Source: Paludibacter sp. (GTDB lineage Bacteria > Bacteroidota > Bacteroidia > Bacteroidales > Paludibacteraceae). From it: a stretch of DNA of 47,038 bases. Below the pieces are notes generated by a model that saw only the letters and a program-made list of their open reading frames with translations, did no database searches and was not told the DNA's origin. The position numbers and the translations under genes are program-made. Below, one piece after another: positions 1 to 8,400 of the stretch; position 1 is the stretch's first letter, and every line of letters begins with the position of its first letter. Where the stretch lies: contig JARLGX010000036.1 in NCBI GenBank assembly GCA_031292575.1, positions 1 through 47,038 on the forward strand. The letters run 5' to 3'.

Positions 1-87
1 AGTTTGTTGATAACCGCTGGTGGTAAAATGAAAAAAACCAGAAAGAATTTAAAGTATAAATCGGCAAGCGAGCTGATTTGGGAATAA
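1..87 (+). CDS. Possible C-terminal end of a gene cut by the window edge
   Basis: A reading frame is open from the first base to a TAA at 85-87 and would encode 28 residues ending in ...KSASELIWE. It is lysine-rich with a hydrophobic/acidic tail. An ATG at 28-30 could alternatively start a 19-residue peptide. No family is recognised. It is offered only because the frame runs cleanly off the window edge; it may be chance. Confidence 0.25.
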   Translation, partial: SLLITAGGKMKKTRKNLKYKSASELIWE

Positions 88-155
88 ACAAAAGGCTGAA
101 AGTACTTCAATTGGGTTGATTTGCTTGATTTCAGGCAACACTGCTCCCGCGCGAT

Positions 156-299
156 CAATGTCATTAAGTTAGTATATTTCTTTGTAAAAATTAGTGACTT
201 AGAGTCTTTGTGGCAAAAAAAAACAGCAGCCAACAAGTCACAAAAACACTAAGTGTCACAAAGATTGTATTCAATATAATCCTTAACTTAATGACATTG
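156..299. repeat. Inverted repeat with perfect 16-bp arms
   Basis: Arms CAATGTCATTAAGTTA (156-171) and TAACTTAATGACATTG (284-299) are exact reverse complements. The interior has T/G-rich words resembling 'cttagtgtctttgtg' facing each other (190-215 and 224-258). This looks like a small non-coding palindromic element of the kind scattered in Bacteroidetes genomes. No transposase is present. Confidence 0.6.
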
Positions 300-303
300 C
301 CCT

Positions 304-406
304 CGCGATTGTATCGCGTGGGGAAACAAATAAATAAATAAATTAGTAATGCCACACGATGCAATTCGTGCGGCAGCGCAGAGAGCAACACCCCGATTAC
401 AAATCG
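304..406. repeat. Cluster of three REP-like short palindromes
   Basis: Three GC-rich hairpins lie in AT-rich DNA: CGCGAT-TGT-ATCGCG (304-318), CACGA-TGCAAT-TCGTG (about 355-370) and CCGATT-ACA-AATCGG (about 392-406). They share a GATTG/CAATC-like core. Such clusters resemble REP/BIME elements mobilised by REP-associated transposases; that assignment is inference. Confidence 0.45.
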
Positions 407-421
407 GCGCGAGCGGAAGTA

Positions 422-513
422 TGTCTGAATCCGGATTAAGCTGATTTATCAGATAAAGACAAATATTCAAAAATCTGCTAAATCATTTAATCTGATTCAA
501 TCGTGGTTCAGAC
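422..513. repeat. Imperfect inverted repeat with TGTCTGAA ends
   Basis: The left end reads TGTCTGAATCCGGATTAAG (422-440). The right end, read as reverse complement, starts TGTCTGAACCACGATTGAAT. The arms are imperfect over about 26 bp. The motif resembles a dispersed Bacteroidetes intergenic repeat that I know only from general experience. Confidence 0.4.
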
Positions 514-678
514 AGTTTGGCAGATATGCTCTTAATAAGAAACCCTTCCCTCTGCCGGAAATTTCCCTAAAAAAGAAAGATTTATTGGGTGTAATATTTC
601 TTACTTTACTTTGCATTTTTTCGTCTTCGCTGCTCAAAACATCCGCAATTTCTACCTGTTTTTTTAATCAAAAATAAT

Positions 679-808
679 GATGTCCAAAAATACTTGCAGT
701 CAACTTTTTAGTGAGTTGATAAATAGGGAATTAGAAAATAAGATGTCCAAAAATATTTGATTCAATATTTGGACGTTAATACATTAATATTTATATTTGA
801 GCGTTAAT
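679..808. promoter_or_regulatory. Repeated sites upstream of the LytTR gene (possible autoregulation)
   Basis: GATGTCCAAAAATA occurs at 679-692 and again at 742-755, 63 bp apart (three times 21). The second copy forms an imperfect palindrome with AATATTTGGAC ending at 774. TTTGGACGTTAAT (768-780) is echoed by TTTGAGCGTTAAT (796-808). ATGTCC followed by an A-rich run also resembles the ATGTCCTGAAAT unit found downstream at 1779-1791. Binding by the LytTR protein is inference. Confidence 0.35.
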
Positions 809-863
809 TATTCACTTATTTAAAAACAGGATACAGTTTCCTCAGACATAGTTCGGTAATCCT

Positions 864-1772
864 ATGCAAGAAAAAATTACAAACTACCTAAACGAGCCAT
901 ACCCCTTGCTTTTAGCGTGCAGAAAGGGCTTTATTTATTATATCACGATGATGTTGATACAGGCTGTATTGCTTAATGTACTTCAGCCCCTGGGTCTTAC
1001 CAACTGGAATGAGTACCACAAAGGATTGGTTTTGAGTGCTTATAGTGTTATTTACAGTGCAACGTATGGTTTTGTGTACCTTATTTACTCCACGGTCAAT
1101 CCCTCGTTTTTCAATCCCGAAGCCTGGACCAAAAGAAAGGAATTGAGAATATTGCTTATTTTTTTTCCTGCTACCTTGCTAACCATCCTTATTTTTGCTG
1201 AAACATCTGTACAGGAATTCCAGCTTAGTACCGAATCGTTGTGTAGCCTGATCAGGTATAATTGTTTAACGGGTGCTTGTATCGTTCTTCCATTTTGGTT
1301 TCTTGCTCCCAAAATCATCCAACCCGAAGATAGTGTCCCACCAACCACTTTGGATGTAAATTCAGAACTTCAACCGAAAAAACTGAAAACAGCCCCGACT
1401 CCGGTAGTAAGTTCCGGGGGAAAATCCCCGCTTATTATCAAAAACACCCATTTGGATGCGGCCAACATTCTTTTTGCCGAAAGCGGGGGTAATTACTTGT
1501 ATATTTATCATATCTACGACGGAAAAGTACATCAGCTGAAGAAAATACTTACCCTGAACAAATTTGAAGAACTTGTTTCTGCTTATCCATCGCTGAAGCG
1601 TTGTCAAAAATCGTTTGTAGTGAATATAAACCACATAGTTGCATGGGAAGGTACGTTGGAAAAAATGACACTCCATATGAGAGACTGTTCACACACCGTT
1701 TCCGTTTCCGAGGATTTATCTTCCGAATTCAAAGAACTGATGGAACTGCGATCGGTTCCTAAACTTAAATGA
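864..1772 (+). CDS. Membrane-anchored LytTR-family transcriptional regulator
   Basis: A 302-residue one-component regulator. The N-terminal half has about four hydrophobic segments (roughly residues 20-42, 54-78, 92-111 and 128-150). A short linker rich in Pro and Ser follows, then a LytTR DNA-binding domain (about 190-290) with the usual pattern ILFAESGGNYLYIY ... LKRCQKSFVVNINHI. There is no phospho-receiver domain and no adjacent histidine kinase, so the membrane part probably senses the signal or binds a partner directly. LytTR domains typically bind pairs of short direct repeats spaced about two helical turns apart. The 150-base gap downstream contains such repeats before the next gene, making that gene a likely target. 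Family assignment is secure; the signal is unknown. Confidence 0.88.
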   Translation: MQEKITNYLNEPYPLLLACRKGFIYYITMMLIQAVLLNVLQPLGLTNWNEYHKGLVLSAYSVIYSATYGFVYLIYSTVNPSFFNPEAWTKRKELRILLIFFPATLLTILIFAETSVQEFQLSTESLCSLIRYNCLTGACIVLPFWFLAPKIIQPEDSVPPTTLDVNSELQPKKLKTAPTPVVSSGGKSPLIIKNTHLDAANILFAESGGNYLYIYHIYDGKVHQLKKILTLNKFEELVSAYPSLKRCQKSFVVNINHIVAWEGTLEKMTLHMRDCSHTVSVSEDLSSEFKELMELRSVPKLK

Positions 1773-1775
1773 CCG

Positions 1776-1835
1776 GAATATGTCCTGAAATTCCTGATTG
1801 TGTCCCGCAAACCCGGAATTCGTCCTTCGTGCCCG
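1776..1835 (+). promoter_or_regulatory. Three tandem 20-bp operator-like units
   Basis: Units start at 1776 (GAATATGTCCTGAAATTCCT), 1796 (GATTGTGTCCCGCAAACCCG) and 1816 (GAATTCGTCCTTCGTGCCCG), sharing GAnTnTGTCC on an exact 20-bp pitch. A weaker fourth (ATCTGAAAATT, about 1842-1852) may follow. They lie about 40-95 bp upstream of the likely start of transcription, a position suited to activation. The first unit matches units of the distant array at 44926-44940 in 14 of 15 bases. Confidence 0.6.
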
Positions 1836-1858
1836 TTCTTATCTGAAAATTGTGATTA

Positions 1859-1866
1859 TATCTTTG
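1859..1866 (+). promoter_or_regulatory. Bacteroidetes -7 element for the downstream unknown gene
   Basis: TATCTTTG matches the Bacteroidetes -7 consensus TAnnTTTG. Transcription would start near 1872, giving a leader of about 50 bases. No clear TTG lies at -33, which fits a promoter that depends on an activator bound to the tandem units upstream. Confidence 0.6.
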
Positions 1867-1921
1867 TATCGTTGTTAAAACAACAAGTAATGTACAAGTT
1901 ATAAATTTAAAACAAAAGATT

Positions 1922-2629
1922 ATGGCAACAGGAGCAAGAATGCCGCGTGGGATTGTTCTCTTCAATCCTTACATTGAAAATGTAGTTTCTTATTTACAAG
2001 AAGGTACCCCGACTACCAATGCTGACCGACTGGGTGTATTACCTGCAGAAGTAACAAAGTTTACAGAATTTTTTACGCAGTGGGAACCACTTTACAGTAA
2101 GTATAGTGACAAGAAGAAAAGCAGAACTACATCCATTAAAGACCAGTTACTGGTCATTATTGACAACGTGATAACGTTTGATCAAACTTACCATATCCTT
2201 GACAGGATAGCTGCATCGCCTAACGTTACTGTAGATGATATGGAAACGTTCAATATTAAAAAAGGAGTACTGCAAAAGACTCCCCGCAGTAACTCTTCCA
2301 GCATTATTACCGATCAGGTAACTGTAACAATGCAATCGTTGGGTGGTGGTATTATGTCAATTAAATGTTACAGTCCTACCAGCCAGCGGGCAGGTATTCA
2401 GGAAGATGCAGATTGTGTTCAATATCTCTATCAGGTGGGCGATCCCGCTCCGGTTTCGGCCATGTCGGCAGGATTAATCAAGGATCTTTCTCCCAAAGCG
2501 GTTTTCACACTGGCATTGGGGGCTGATAGTGCACTGAAAAACCTCTATATCTATTTTCGTTGGTTCAATACCCGTCATCCCGAATTGGCCGGTCCATGGA
2601 GCGGACTGCAAATTGCAGGTATCTTGTAA
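1922..2629 (+). CDS. Unknown Fn3-tailed protein, copy 1 (probable LytTR target)
   Basis: A 235-residue protein with no signal peptide or membrane segment. The N-terminal half looks helical; the middle and end look like beta strands. The C-terminus (YIYFRWFNTRHPELAGPWS) has the Y-x-x-x-RW-x-N ... GPWS pattern typical of fibronectin-III-like domains. It is a paralogue of the protein at 45069-45734. Both have an aligned block P-x-EV ... W-x-x-x-Y-x-K-x-x-x-K-x-x-RT (here about residues 41-70), then an [N/S]P-x-V-[T/S] motif, then the RW-N-GPWS ending. Its position right behind a LytTR regulator and tandem repeats suggests regulated, perhaps high-level, expression. Two hairpins follow the stop codon. 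Function is unknown; a structural or surface-interaction role is only a guess. Confidence 0.8.
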   Translation: MATGARMPRGIVLFNPYIENVVSYLQEGTPTTNADRLGVLPAEVTKFTEFFTQWEPLYSKYSDKKKSRTTSIKDQLLVIIDNVITFDQTYHILDRIAASPNVTVDDMETFNIKKGVLQKTPRSNSSSIITDQVTVTMQSLGGGIMSIKCYSPTSQRAGIQEDADCVQYLYQVGDPAPVSAMSAGLIKDLSPKAVFTLALGADSALKNLYIYFRWFNTRHPELAGPWSGLQIAGIL

Positions 2630-2653
2630 ACTTACAATAAATGAACCGGTAGT

Positions 2654-2697
2654 GTGCCCTTAGTTTGCAGTTTAAAATATCTTCAAACTAAGGGCAC
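2654..2697 (+). terminator. Strong 14-bp hairpin after the Fn3-tailed gene
   Basis: GTGCCCTTAGTTTG (2654-2667) pairs perfectly with CAAACTAAGGGCAC (2684-2697). There is no T-run directly after it, so it may stabilise the 3' end rather than terminate transcription. Confidence 0.55.
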
Positions 2698-2720
2698 TAC
2701 GGGTTAAATGAGTGTTATAG

Positions 2721-2762
2721 AATCCGGCTGAACTTTATCCAGGAAGTTCAGCCGGATTTTTT
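2721..2762 (+). terminator. Rho-independent terminator
   Basis: AATCCGGCTGAACTT (2721-2735) pairs perfectly with AAGTTCAGCCGGATT (2744-2758) and is followed by a T-run. It ends the transcript of the Fn3-tailed gene. Confidence 0.85.
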
Positions 2763-2888
2763 ATAGTTATATTGAACTAAACCTTTAGTGCATTTGATTG
2801 AAACAGTTTATATCAAGAGTAAACCCATAGGTTTTTTTTAATCTTCAAATGGTAATAACCGAATTTTAAAGCCAACTTTACTATGTGT

Positions 2889-2955
2889 GTGTTTAAATGC
2901 CAAAATAATGAATAATAGTTATAGTTAGTTTATTTATAGAAATTCCAAAAGCGTT
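2889..2955 (+). repeat. Direct repeat copy 1 flanking the SGNH hydrolase gene
   Basis: This stretch is closely similar to 4053-4118: both run from a TTAAATG-like start through AATAATAGTTATAGTT and on to an AAAAGC-[G/A]-TTT end, with scattered substitutions. The copies lie about 1.16 kb apart on either side of the exported hydrolase gene, suggesting segmental duplication or insertion of that gene. Confidence 0.6.
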
Positions 2956-3000
2956 TGTACTGAAGGTTGTTTAATAACTTATATCTTGCAGAACAAACGA

Positions 3001-3159
3001 ATGACCCAAGGACCTTTAAAGAAACTTCAAAACTACATTTGGAAATTTAGGACAAAATATGCCGGACTTCAAATTGGACTACTTGCTTTTTGTGGCAAGA
3101 CAGACCACAAAGAAACATTTGTTGTAACAGCTCATTTCAGGCTGACTGACGTGAAGTAG
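3001..3159 (+). CDS. Small open reading frame, 52 residues, doubtful
   Basis: It starts with ATG at 3001 and ends in TAG at 3157-3159. The product begins MTQGPLKKLQNYIWKFRTKY and is basic with one moderately hydrophobic stretch. A possible -7-like sequence (TATATCTTG, about 2979-2988) lies just upstream. No family is recognised. It could be a real small protein or a remnant. Confidence 0.25.
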   Translation: MTQGPLKKLQNYIWKFRTKYAGLQIGLLAFCGKTDHKETFVVTAHFRLTDVK

Positions 3160-3261
3160 TCCCGATAGCTTATACAAACCGCCAAATGCCCATAAACTAA
3201 GTCCTTATTGTCAAGGTTCGAAGAACGAGTAACTAAAACTAAACATTAAATATCCCTTACT

Positions 3262-3981
3262 ATGAAGATAAGCAAGAATTATGTGATTATTTTGTTTTAT
3301 TTATTTTCAAGTGGTGCTTTTGCACAAAACAGGCCAGGAACCTTATCTTTTAGCGAATCTTCCAATTATGGAAAGTCTATAGCCGTATTTGGCGGTTCAG
3401 TTTCGGTAATTCCTGAAAGTGATAGTGCAAAAATTATCTGGAAAAAATACCTGGGAGTAACTGTTACTAATTTTGGAGTTTCGGGAGCAGGCTTTTCTTC
3501 ATTACAAGGAAAATCTTTTCAACAACAAGTGGATGAAGCCGGTGTGTTTGATATTTATATTCTTTGGGCTTCAACAAATGATTATACAAATCATAGAGAT
3601 GTTGGTTGCTATACTGATTATACAGAGTTTGATGGCTATGATAAAAATAAGTTGACAACCCAAGCCGGCGGAATTAACTACTGTATAAAAAAGATTTATG
3701 AGATAAATCCCCGTGCCATTATATACTTATTTACCTCAAGTAAAGCCTTTAATGACAGGGGAGGATATGATCCATTTTATACTCAGGGGTTAAGCCAATA
3801 TGTTGAAATACAAAAAAAAGTTTGTGAGCTTCATGGTATACCGGTTCTCGATCAATATTCTTTAGGCGGATATAATATCTATAATAAAAATTTGTATTAT
3901 AAGGATCCTATCCACATGAATACAACAGGCTATAAAAAAATAGGTGAATTACAAGTATCATTTCTGGCTTTCCCATGGTAA
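3262..3981 (+). CDS. Exported SGNH/GDSL-type hydrolase
   Basis: A 239-residue protein with a signal peptide (about residues 1-21, cleavage after AFA-Q). The four SGNH blocks can be traced: a nucleophile serine in FGGSVSV (Ser46), a glycine in FGVSGAG (about Gly75), an asparagine in WASTNDY (Asn106), and the Asp/His pair in DPIHMN (Asp215, His218). Such enzymes are esterases acting on lipids or acylated sugars, here in the periplasm or at the surface. The gene stands alone, flanked by a direct repeat, with no sugar-utilisation genes beside it, so the substrate cannot be told. Length is normal for a single-domain member. The call is confident at superfamily level. Confidence 0.8.
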   Translation: MKISKNYVIILFYLFSSGAFAQNRPGTLSFSESSNYGKSIAVFGGSVSVIPESDSAKIIWKKYLGVTVTNFGVSGAGFSSLQGKSFQQQVDEAGVFDIYILWASTNDYTNHRDVGCYTDYTEFDGYDKNKLTTQAGGINYCIKKIYEINPRAIIYLFTSSKAFNDRGGYDPFYTQGLSQYVEIQKKVCELHGIPVLDQYSLGGYNIYNKNLYYKDPIHMNTTGYKKIGELQVSFLAFPW

Positions 3982-4052
3982 ACTCGAAATTGAAAATCAA
4001 TTTATAAATCCCCCTGTATTTCCTAAAGGGTTTTTGAATTTGCAACGGTATG

Positions 4053-4118
4053 CTTAAATGTCAAAATAACAAATAATAGTTATAGTTGGTTTATTTTAGA
4101 GAATTACAAAAGCATTTT
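4053..4118 (+). repeat. Direct repeat copy 2 flanking the SGNH hydrolase gene
   Basis: Partner of the repeat at 2889-2955. It lies about 70 bases after the hydrolase stop codon and about 130 bases before the efflux operon, so it may also contribute to that promoter region. Confidence 0.6.
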
Positions 4119-4251
4119 TGCCCTAAAGTTGTTTTACAACATAAAATGACAGAATAATGCAACACAATCGCGAAAGAGGTTAGAAGTGTGGCATTGAACT
4201 ATAGAGATAATTCGTTGAATATGTTACACTTTTAGATCAAAAACAAAGATT

Positions 4252-5481
4252 ATGGTTTCAATTCCAATCATTTTAGTGACAATTGCACTTTTTTTCATCC
4301 ACTTACGAAAGCATCTTACAGCATTTCTTAGTAGCAGCCGGAAGTCCATTTTGGCTGGTTTTTTTATAATACTGCTTTTCTATTCGTGCAGCGAAAAAAA
4401 ACAGGTAAAAACCGATCCACCGAAAGATTATTCCGTGCTGACATTACAACCCCGGACCATAACAACATACAGCGATTTTCCCGCTACGATGCAGGGCGAA
4501 AATATCGTTGAAATAAGACCCATGGTGGATGGTTACCTCGAATCGATTGCTGTGGCTGAAGGTGCCACAGTAAAAAAGGGACAAATCCTTTTCAAAATAC
4601 AAAACCCATTGTTCGAACAGGCTGTTGTTACCGCCAATGCAGCCATTAAAATAGCTCTGGCCGATGTAAATACCGCCAAAATGAATGTGGAAAAAGTGAG
4701 GCCGCTGGTGGAGAAAGAAATTGTGAGTAAATTTGAATTAGAGTCGGCCCAATACTCATTACAATCAAAAGAAGCTGCCCTGGCTCAGGCTTATGCCACC
4801 TTAGCCAATGCAAAGACCAACCTGGGATATACCACCCTTCGTAGTCCGCAGAATGGGATTATCGGTTCCATTCCGTACAAAATTGGTGCATTAGTTAGCA
4901 GTACTTCTCCCAATCCGCTTACTATACTGGCAAATACCGGCAATGTATTCGCTTATTTTTCGTGGAATGAAAAAGAGCTTCTTTCGTTTATGAACAATGT
5001 TCCGGGTAACACCATTCAGGAAAAACTGAGCCATATGCAAGCTGTAAGTCTGCTGTTGGCTGACGGCACAATTTATCCCGAAAAAGGGAAACTCGAAACG
5101 GCAAGCGGATTAATCAGCACCGAAACAGGAACAGCCAGTTTTAAAGCCATATTTCCAAACCCACTGGGCATTATCCACAGCGGGGCAAGTGCAGTGGTAC
5201 GATTGAATCAAACAAAGAATGATGCGTTGCTGGTTCCTCAGAGTGCCACGTACGATTTGCAGGACAAACGTTTTGTGTATGCACTTATCGAAGGTAACAG
5301 GGTTATAAGCAGGGCTATTGAATCCAAACCAACGAATGATGGTCAGTTTTTGATTGTAACCAATGGGTTAAAAAATGGGGATAAAGTGGTATTAAACGCC
5401 ACCAATTTAAAAGATAGTACATTGATTACCCCCGATTATGTAAAAGCTGATAGTATTTATAGCCAACTTCAAAATAAATAA
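4252..5481 (+). CDS. RND efflux periplasmic adaptor (membrane fusion) lipoprotein
   Basis: A 409-residue adaptor of the HlyD/AcrA type. A hydrophobic stretch ends in the lipobox LFYS-Cys (Cys46), so the mature protein is a lipoprotein. The start gives an unusually long leader of 45 residues, with a first hydrophobic run at residues 4-16. No later ATG is available before the lipobox, so a non-ATG start nearer to it is possible. A barrel-sandwich/lipoyl half (EIRPMVDGYLESIAVAEGATVKKG), an alpha-helical hairpin (about residues 135-195) and the second lipoyl half (TTLRSPQNGIIG) follow. It is the first gene of an efflux operon with the pump 12 bases downstream, and it should link the pump to the TolC-like partner. 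Confidence 0.88.
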   Translation: MVSIPIILVTIALFFIHLRKHLTAFLSSSRKSILAGFFIILLFYSCSEKKQVKTDPPKDYSVLTLQPRTITTYSDFPATMQGENIVEIRPMVDGYLESIAVAEGATVKKGQILFKIQNPLFEQAVVTANAAIKIALADVNTAKMNVEKVRPLVEKEIVSKFELESAQYSLQSKEAALAQAYATLANAKTNLGYTTLRSPQNGIIGSIPYKIGALVSSTSPNPLTILANTGNVFAYFSWNEKELLSFMNNVPGNTIQEKLSHMQAVSLLLADGTIYPEKGKLETASGLISTETGTASFKAIFPNPLGIIHSGASAVVRLNQTKNDALLVPQSATYDLQDKRFVYALIEGNRVISRAIESKPTNDGQFLIVTNGLKNGDKVVLNATNLKDSTLITPDYVKADSIYSQLQNK

Positions 5482-5493
5482 ATCCGGTAAAGT

Positions 5494-8400
5494 ATGCTTA
5501 AACGATTCATAGAACGTCCTGTATTGAGTACCGTTATCTCGGTATTGATTGTTTTGCTTGGAGTACTGGGTCTTGTAAAATTGCCAATTGCACAATATCC
5601 GGATATATCGCCTCCGACTGTTCAGGTATCAGCAACATTTCCGGGTGCAAATGCCGACGTGGTACTAAAAAGTGTGATTGTACCTTTAGAGCAACAGATT
5701 AATGGTGTGCAGGGCATGACTTACATTACCTCTACTGCCACAAATTCAGGTTCGGCATCTATCAGTGTTTATTTTGCCGTTGGAACCGATCCCAATCAGG
5801 CAGCTGTAGATGTGCAGAACAGGGTAGCATCAGCCACCAGCTTATTGCCACAGGATGTAATAAAAACCGGTGTTACAGTTCGAAAGCAACAAAGCAGTAA
5901 CCTGCTGATTTTGTCCATCTACAGTGTGAATCCTGCCTACGATGAAAAATTCCTGCAAAATTACGCCGCTATCAATGTAATTCCTCAACTTCAACGTGTG
6001 AATGGCGTAGGAGCAGCCAATGTATTTGGTCCGATAATGACCTACTCCATGCGTGTATGGCTGAAGCCTGATATCATGTCGGTTTATGGAATCACTGCCG
6101 CCGATGTCACCGCTGCAGTCAACGAACAAAATCAGGACGCAGCTCCGGGACAATTCGGGGATAACGATAATCAGAGTTTCCAATATATAATTACCTACAA
6201 AGGCCGATTGGAAACACCCGAGGAATTTGGCAATATTATTATTAAGTCGACCGGTCAAGGCCATTACCTTCGGTTGAAGGACATTGCCCGGATAGAATTG
6301 GGGCAACAAACCTACGCCGGGTCGACTATAACGGATGGACATAAATCATTGGGCATTGCCATCAGTCAGGCTCCCGGAAGTAATGCCAGGGATGTGGTAA
6401 ACGAATCCAAGAAAGTAATTGAAAAAGCAGCTTTATCATTTCCAAAAGGAATAAAATATACATACCTGGTGGATGTCAATCAGTTTTTGGATGCTTCCAT
6501 CGATAAGGTAATACATACGCTGATTGAATGTTTCCTATTAGTGTTTCTGGTTATATTAATTTTCCTGCACGATTTCCGTTCTACACTGATTCACGGTATT
6601 TCGGTGCCTGTAGCAATAGTCGGTACTTTCTTCTTCTTATACCTGTTTGGATTAAGTATTAACTTGTTGACCTTATTTGCACTGGTTCTGGCCATCGGTA
6701 TTGTGGTGGATGATGCCATTGTGGTGGTGGAAGCAGTTCACACAAAACTTGAAGGAGGATATAAATCACCCCGCCAGGCAGCCATAGTTGCCATGAGTGA
6801 AATTGCCGGTGCCATTGTATCTATTACGTTGATAATGGCTTCGGTGTTTATACCGGTAACATTTGTAACCGGATCGGTGGGAGTGTTTTACAAACAATTT
6901 GGCATTACACTTTCCATAGCTATTTTGATATCTGCTGTCAATGCGCTGACACTTAGCCCTTCATTGGCAGCATTGGTTTTAAGACCGCCAAACGCGGAAG
7001 AGAAACATAAAAAACAAACCTTTTTAAAACGATACGGCACCGCATTTGATGCCGGATATGAAGTTGTCAAAAATAAGTATGTAGAAGTAGTACGTTTCCT
7101 TGATTCTAAAAGATGGTTGGTTCTGCTGATAGTAGCTGTTTTTAGTGGTGGCTATTATTTCCTGACGAAGACAACGCCATCCAGTTTTGTTCCGAATGAA
7201 GATATGGGCACTATTTTTATTAATGTAACGTTGCCACCTGCTTCAACGCTGGAACGTGTAAGTGCTATAACGGCAGAAGTAGATAAGATTTCGGGATCAA
7301 TTCCTCAGGTACAGCATTCCCTGCGCATTATTGGGCGAAATATTATCAATGGCAGCGGAAGTGCCTACGGCATGGTGGTATTAAGGCTAAAACCCTGGGG
7401 AGAGCGTCCGGGAGTCAGTAACAATGATGTGATTCAAACACTTATGAAAAAGACCTCGAAAATAAGGGGAGCTGATATCCGATTTATGTCATTGCCAACC
7501 ATTACCGGTTTTGGTGTTAGTGGTGGGTTTACGTTTGACTTGCAGGACAAAGAAGGTCGCACTCCGGCCGAGTTTTACAAAGTCGCCCAAACATTTTTAG
7601 CTGCGTTGAATAAACGCCCTGAAATACAATATGCAGCTACATCATACAATCCTAACAATCCGCAATACAGGTTGGAGGTCAATGTGGCAAAGTGTAAAGA
7701 TGCTGGTGTTTCGGTATCGGATGTTTTAAATGCCATGTCGGTATTTTACGGTAGTTCGTATATTTCCAATTTCAATGAATTCGGTCAGCAATATCAGGTT
7801 ATTTTACAGGCCGACACGCTTTATCGTGCCAGTCCGGCGGGTCTTGATAAGATTGGAGTCAGAACAAGTTCGGGTGTCATGGCACCCATCAATGAGTTTA
7901 TTTCCCTGAAACGGGTTTACGGACCCGAAAGTATTACGCGGTTTAACCTGTTCTCGTCCATATCGGTAACAGGGTCGCCTAAACCGGGTTACACCACAGG
8001 GCAATCATTAGTAGCCATCAAAGAAGTGGCAGACAAAACATTGCCAGTAGGGTACGGATATGAATATTCGGGAATTAGCCGTGAAGAAGAAAACAGCGGT
8101 TCACAAACGTTGTATGTATTTATTTTAAGCTTGCTGTTTGTGTACCTTTTACTGAGCGCATTGTATGAAAGTTACCTGTTGCCTCTTGCAGTACTGTTGT
8201 CGTTACCGGTAGGTTTGTCAGGGGTATTTGTATTTGTCAAATTATTCGGGTTGGATTACAATATTTATGTGCAGATTTCGGTGATTATGCTTATCGGTTT
8301 ACTTTCAAAGAATGCTATTCTGATTGTAACATTTGCCCAGGAACGAAGGCAGAAAGGCATGTCTATACTCGATGCGGCAGTTGAAGGGGCAAAAGTCAGG

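Larger units (their letters stand above)
88..863. other. Intergenic stretch rich in small inverted repeats
   Basis: No convincing gene is seen in these 776 bases. Short reading frames on the minus strand overlap repeat arms and look like chance. The stretch holds a 16-bp inverted repeat (156-171/284-299), three short GC-rich palindromes (304-406), a larger imperfect inverted repeat (about 422-513) and the possible operator region of the LytTR gene (679-808). This mosaic is typical of eroded mobile repeats between operons. Confidence 0.6.
2630..3261. other. Intergenic stretch before the SGNH hydrolase gene
   Basis: It contains the two hairpins described above, copy 1 of a direct repeat (2889-2955) and one short open frame (3001-3159). 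No other gene is supported. Confidence 0.55.

Noticed and set aside
191-470. Two short minus-strand frames at the left end
   Set aside because: They run through inverted-repeat arms and palindromes and have no protein family character.
5842-6342. Long minus-strand frame inside the first RND pump gene
   Set aside because: It is a mirror frame of a clear full-length pump gene.
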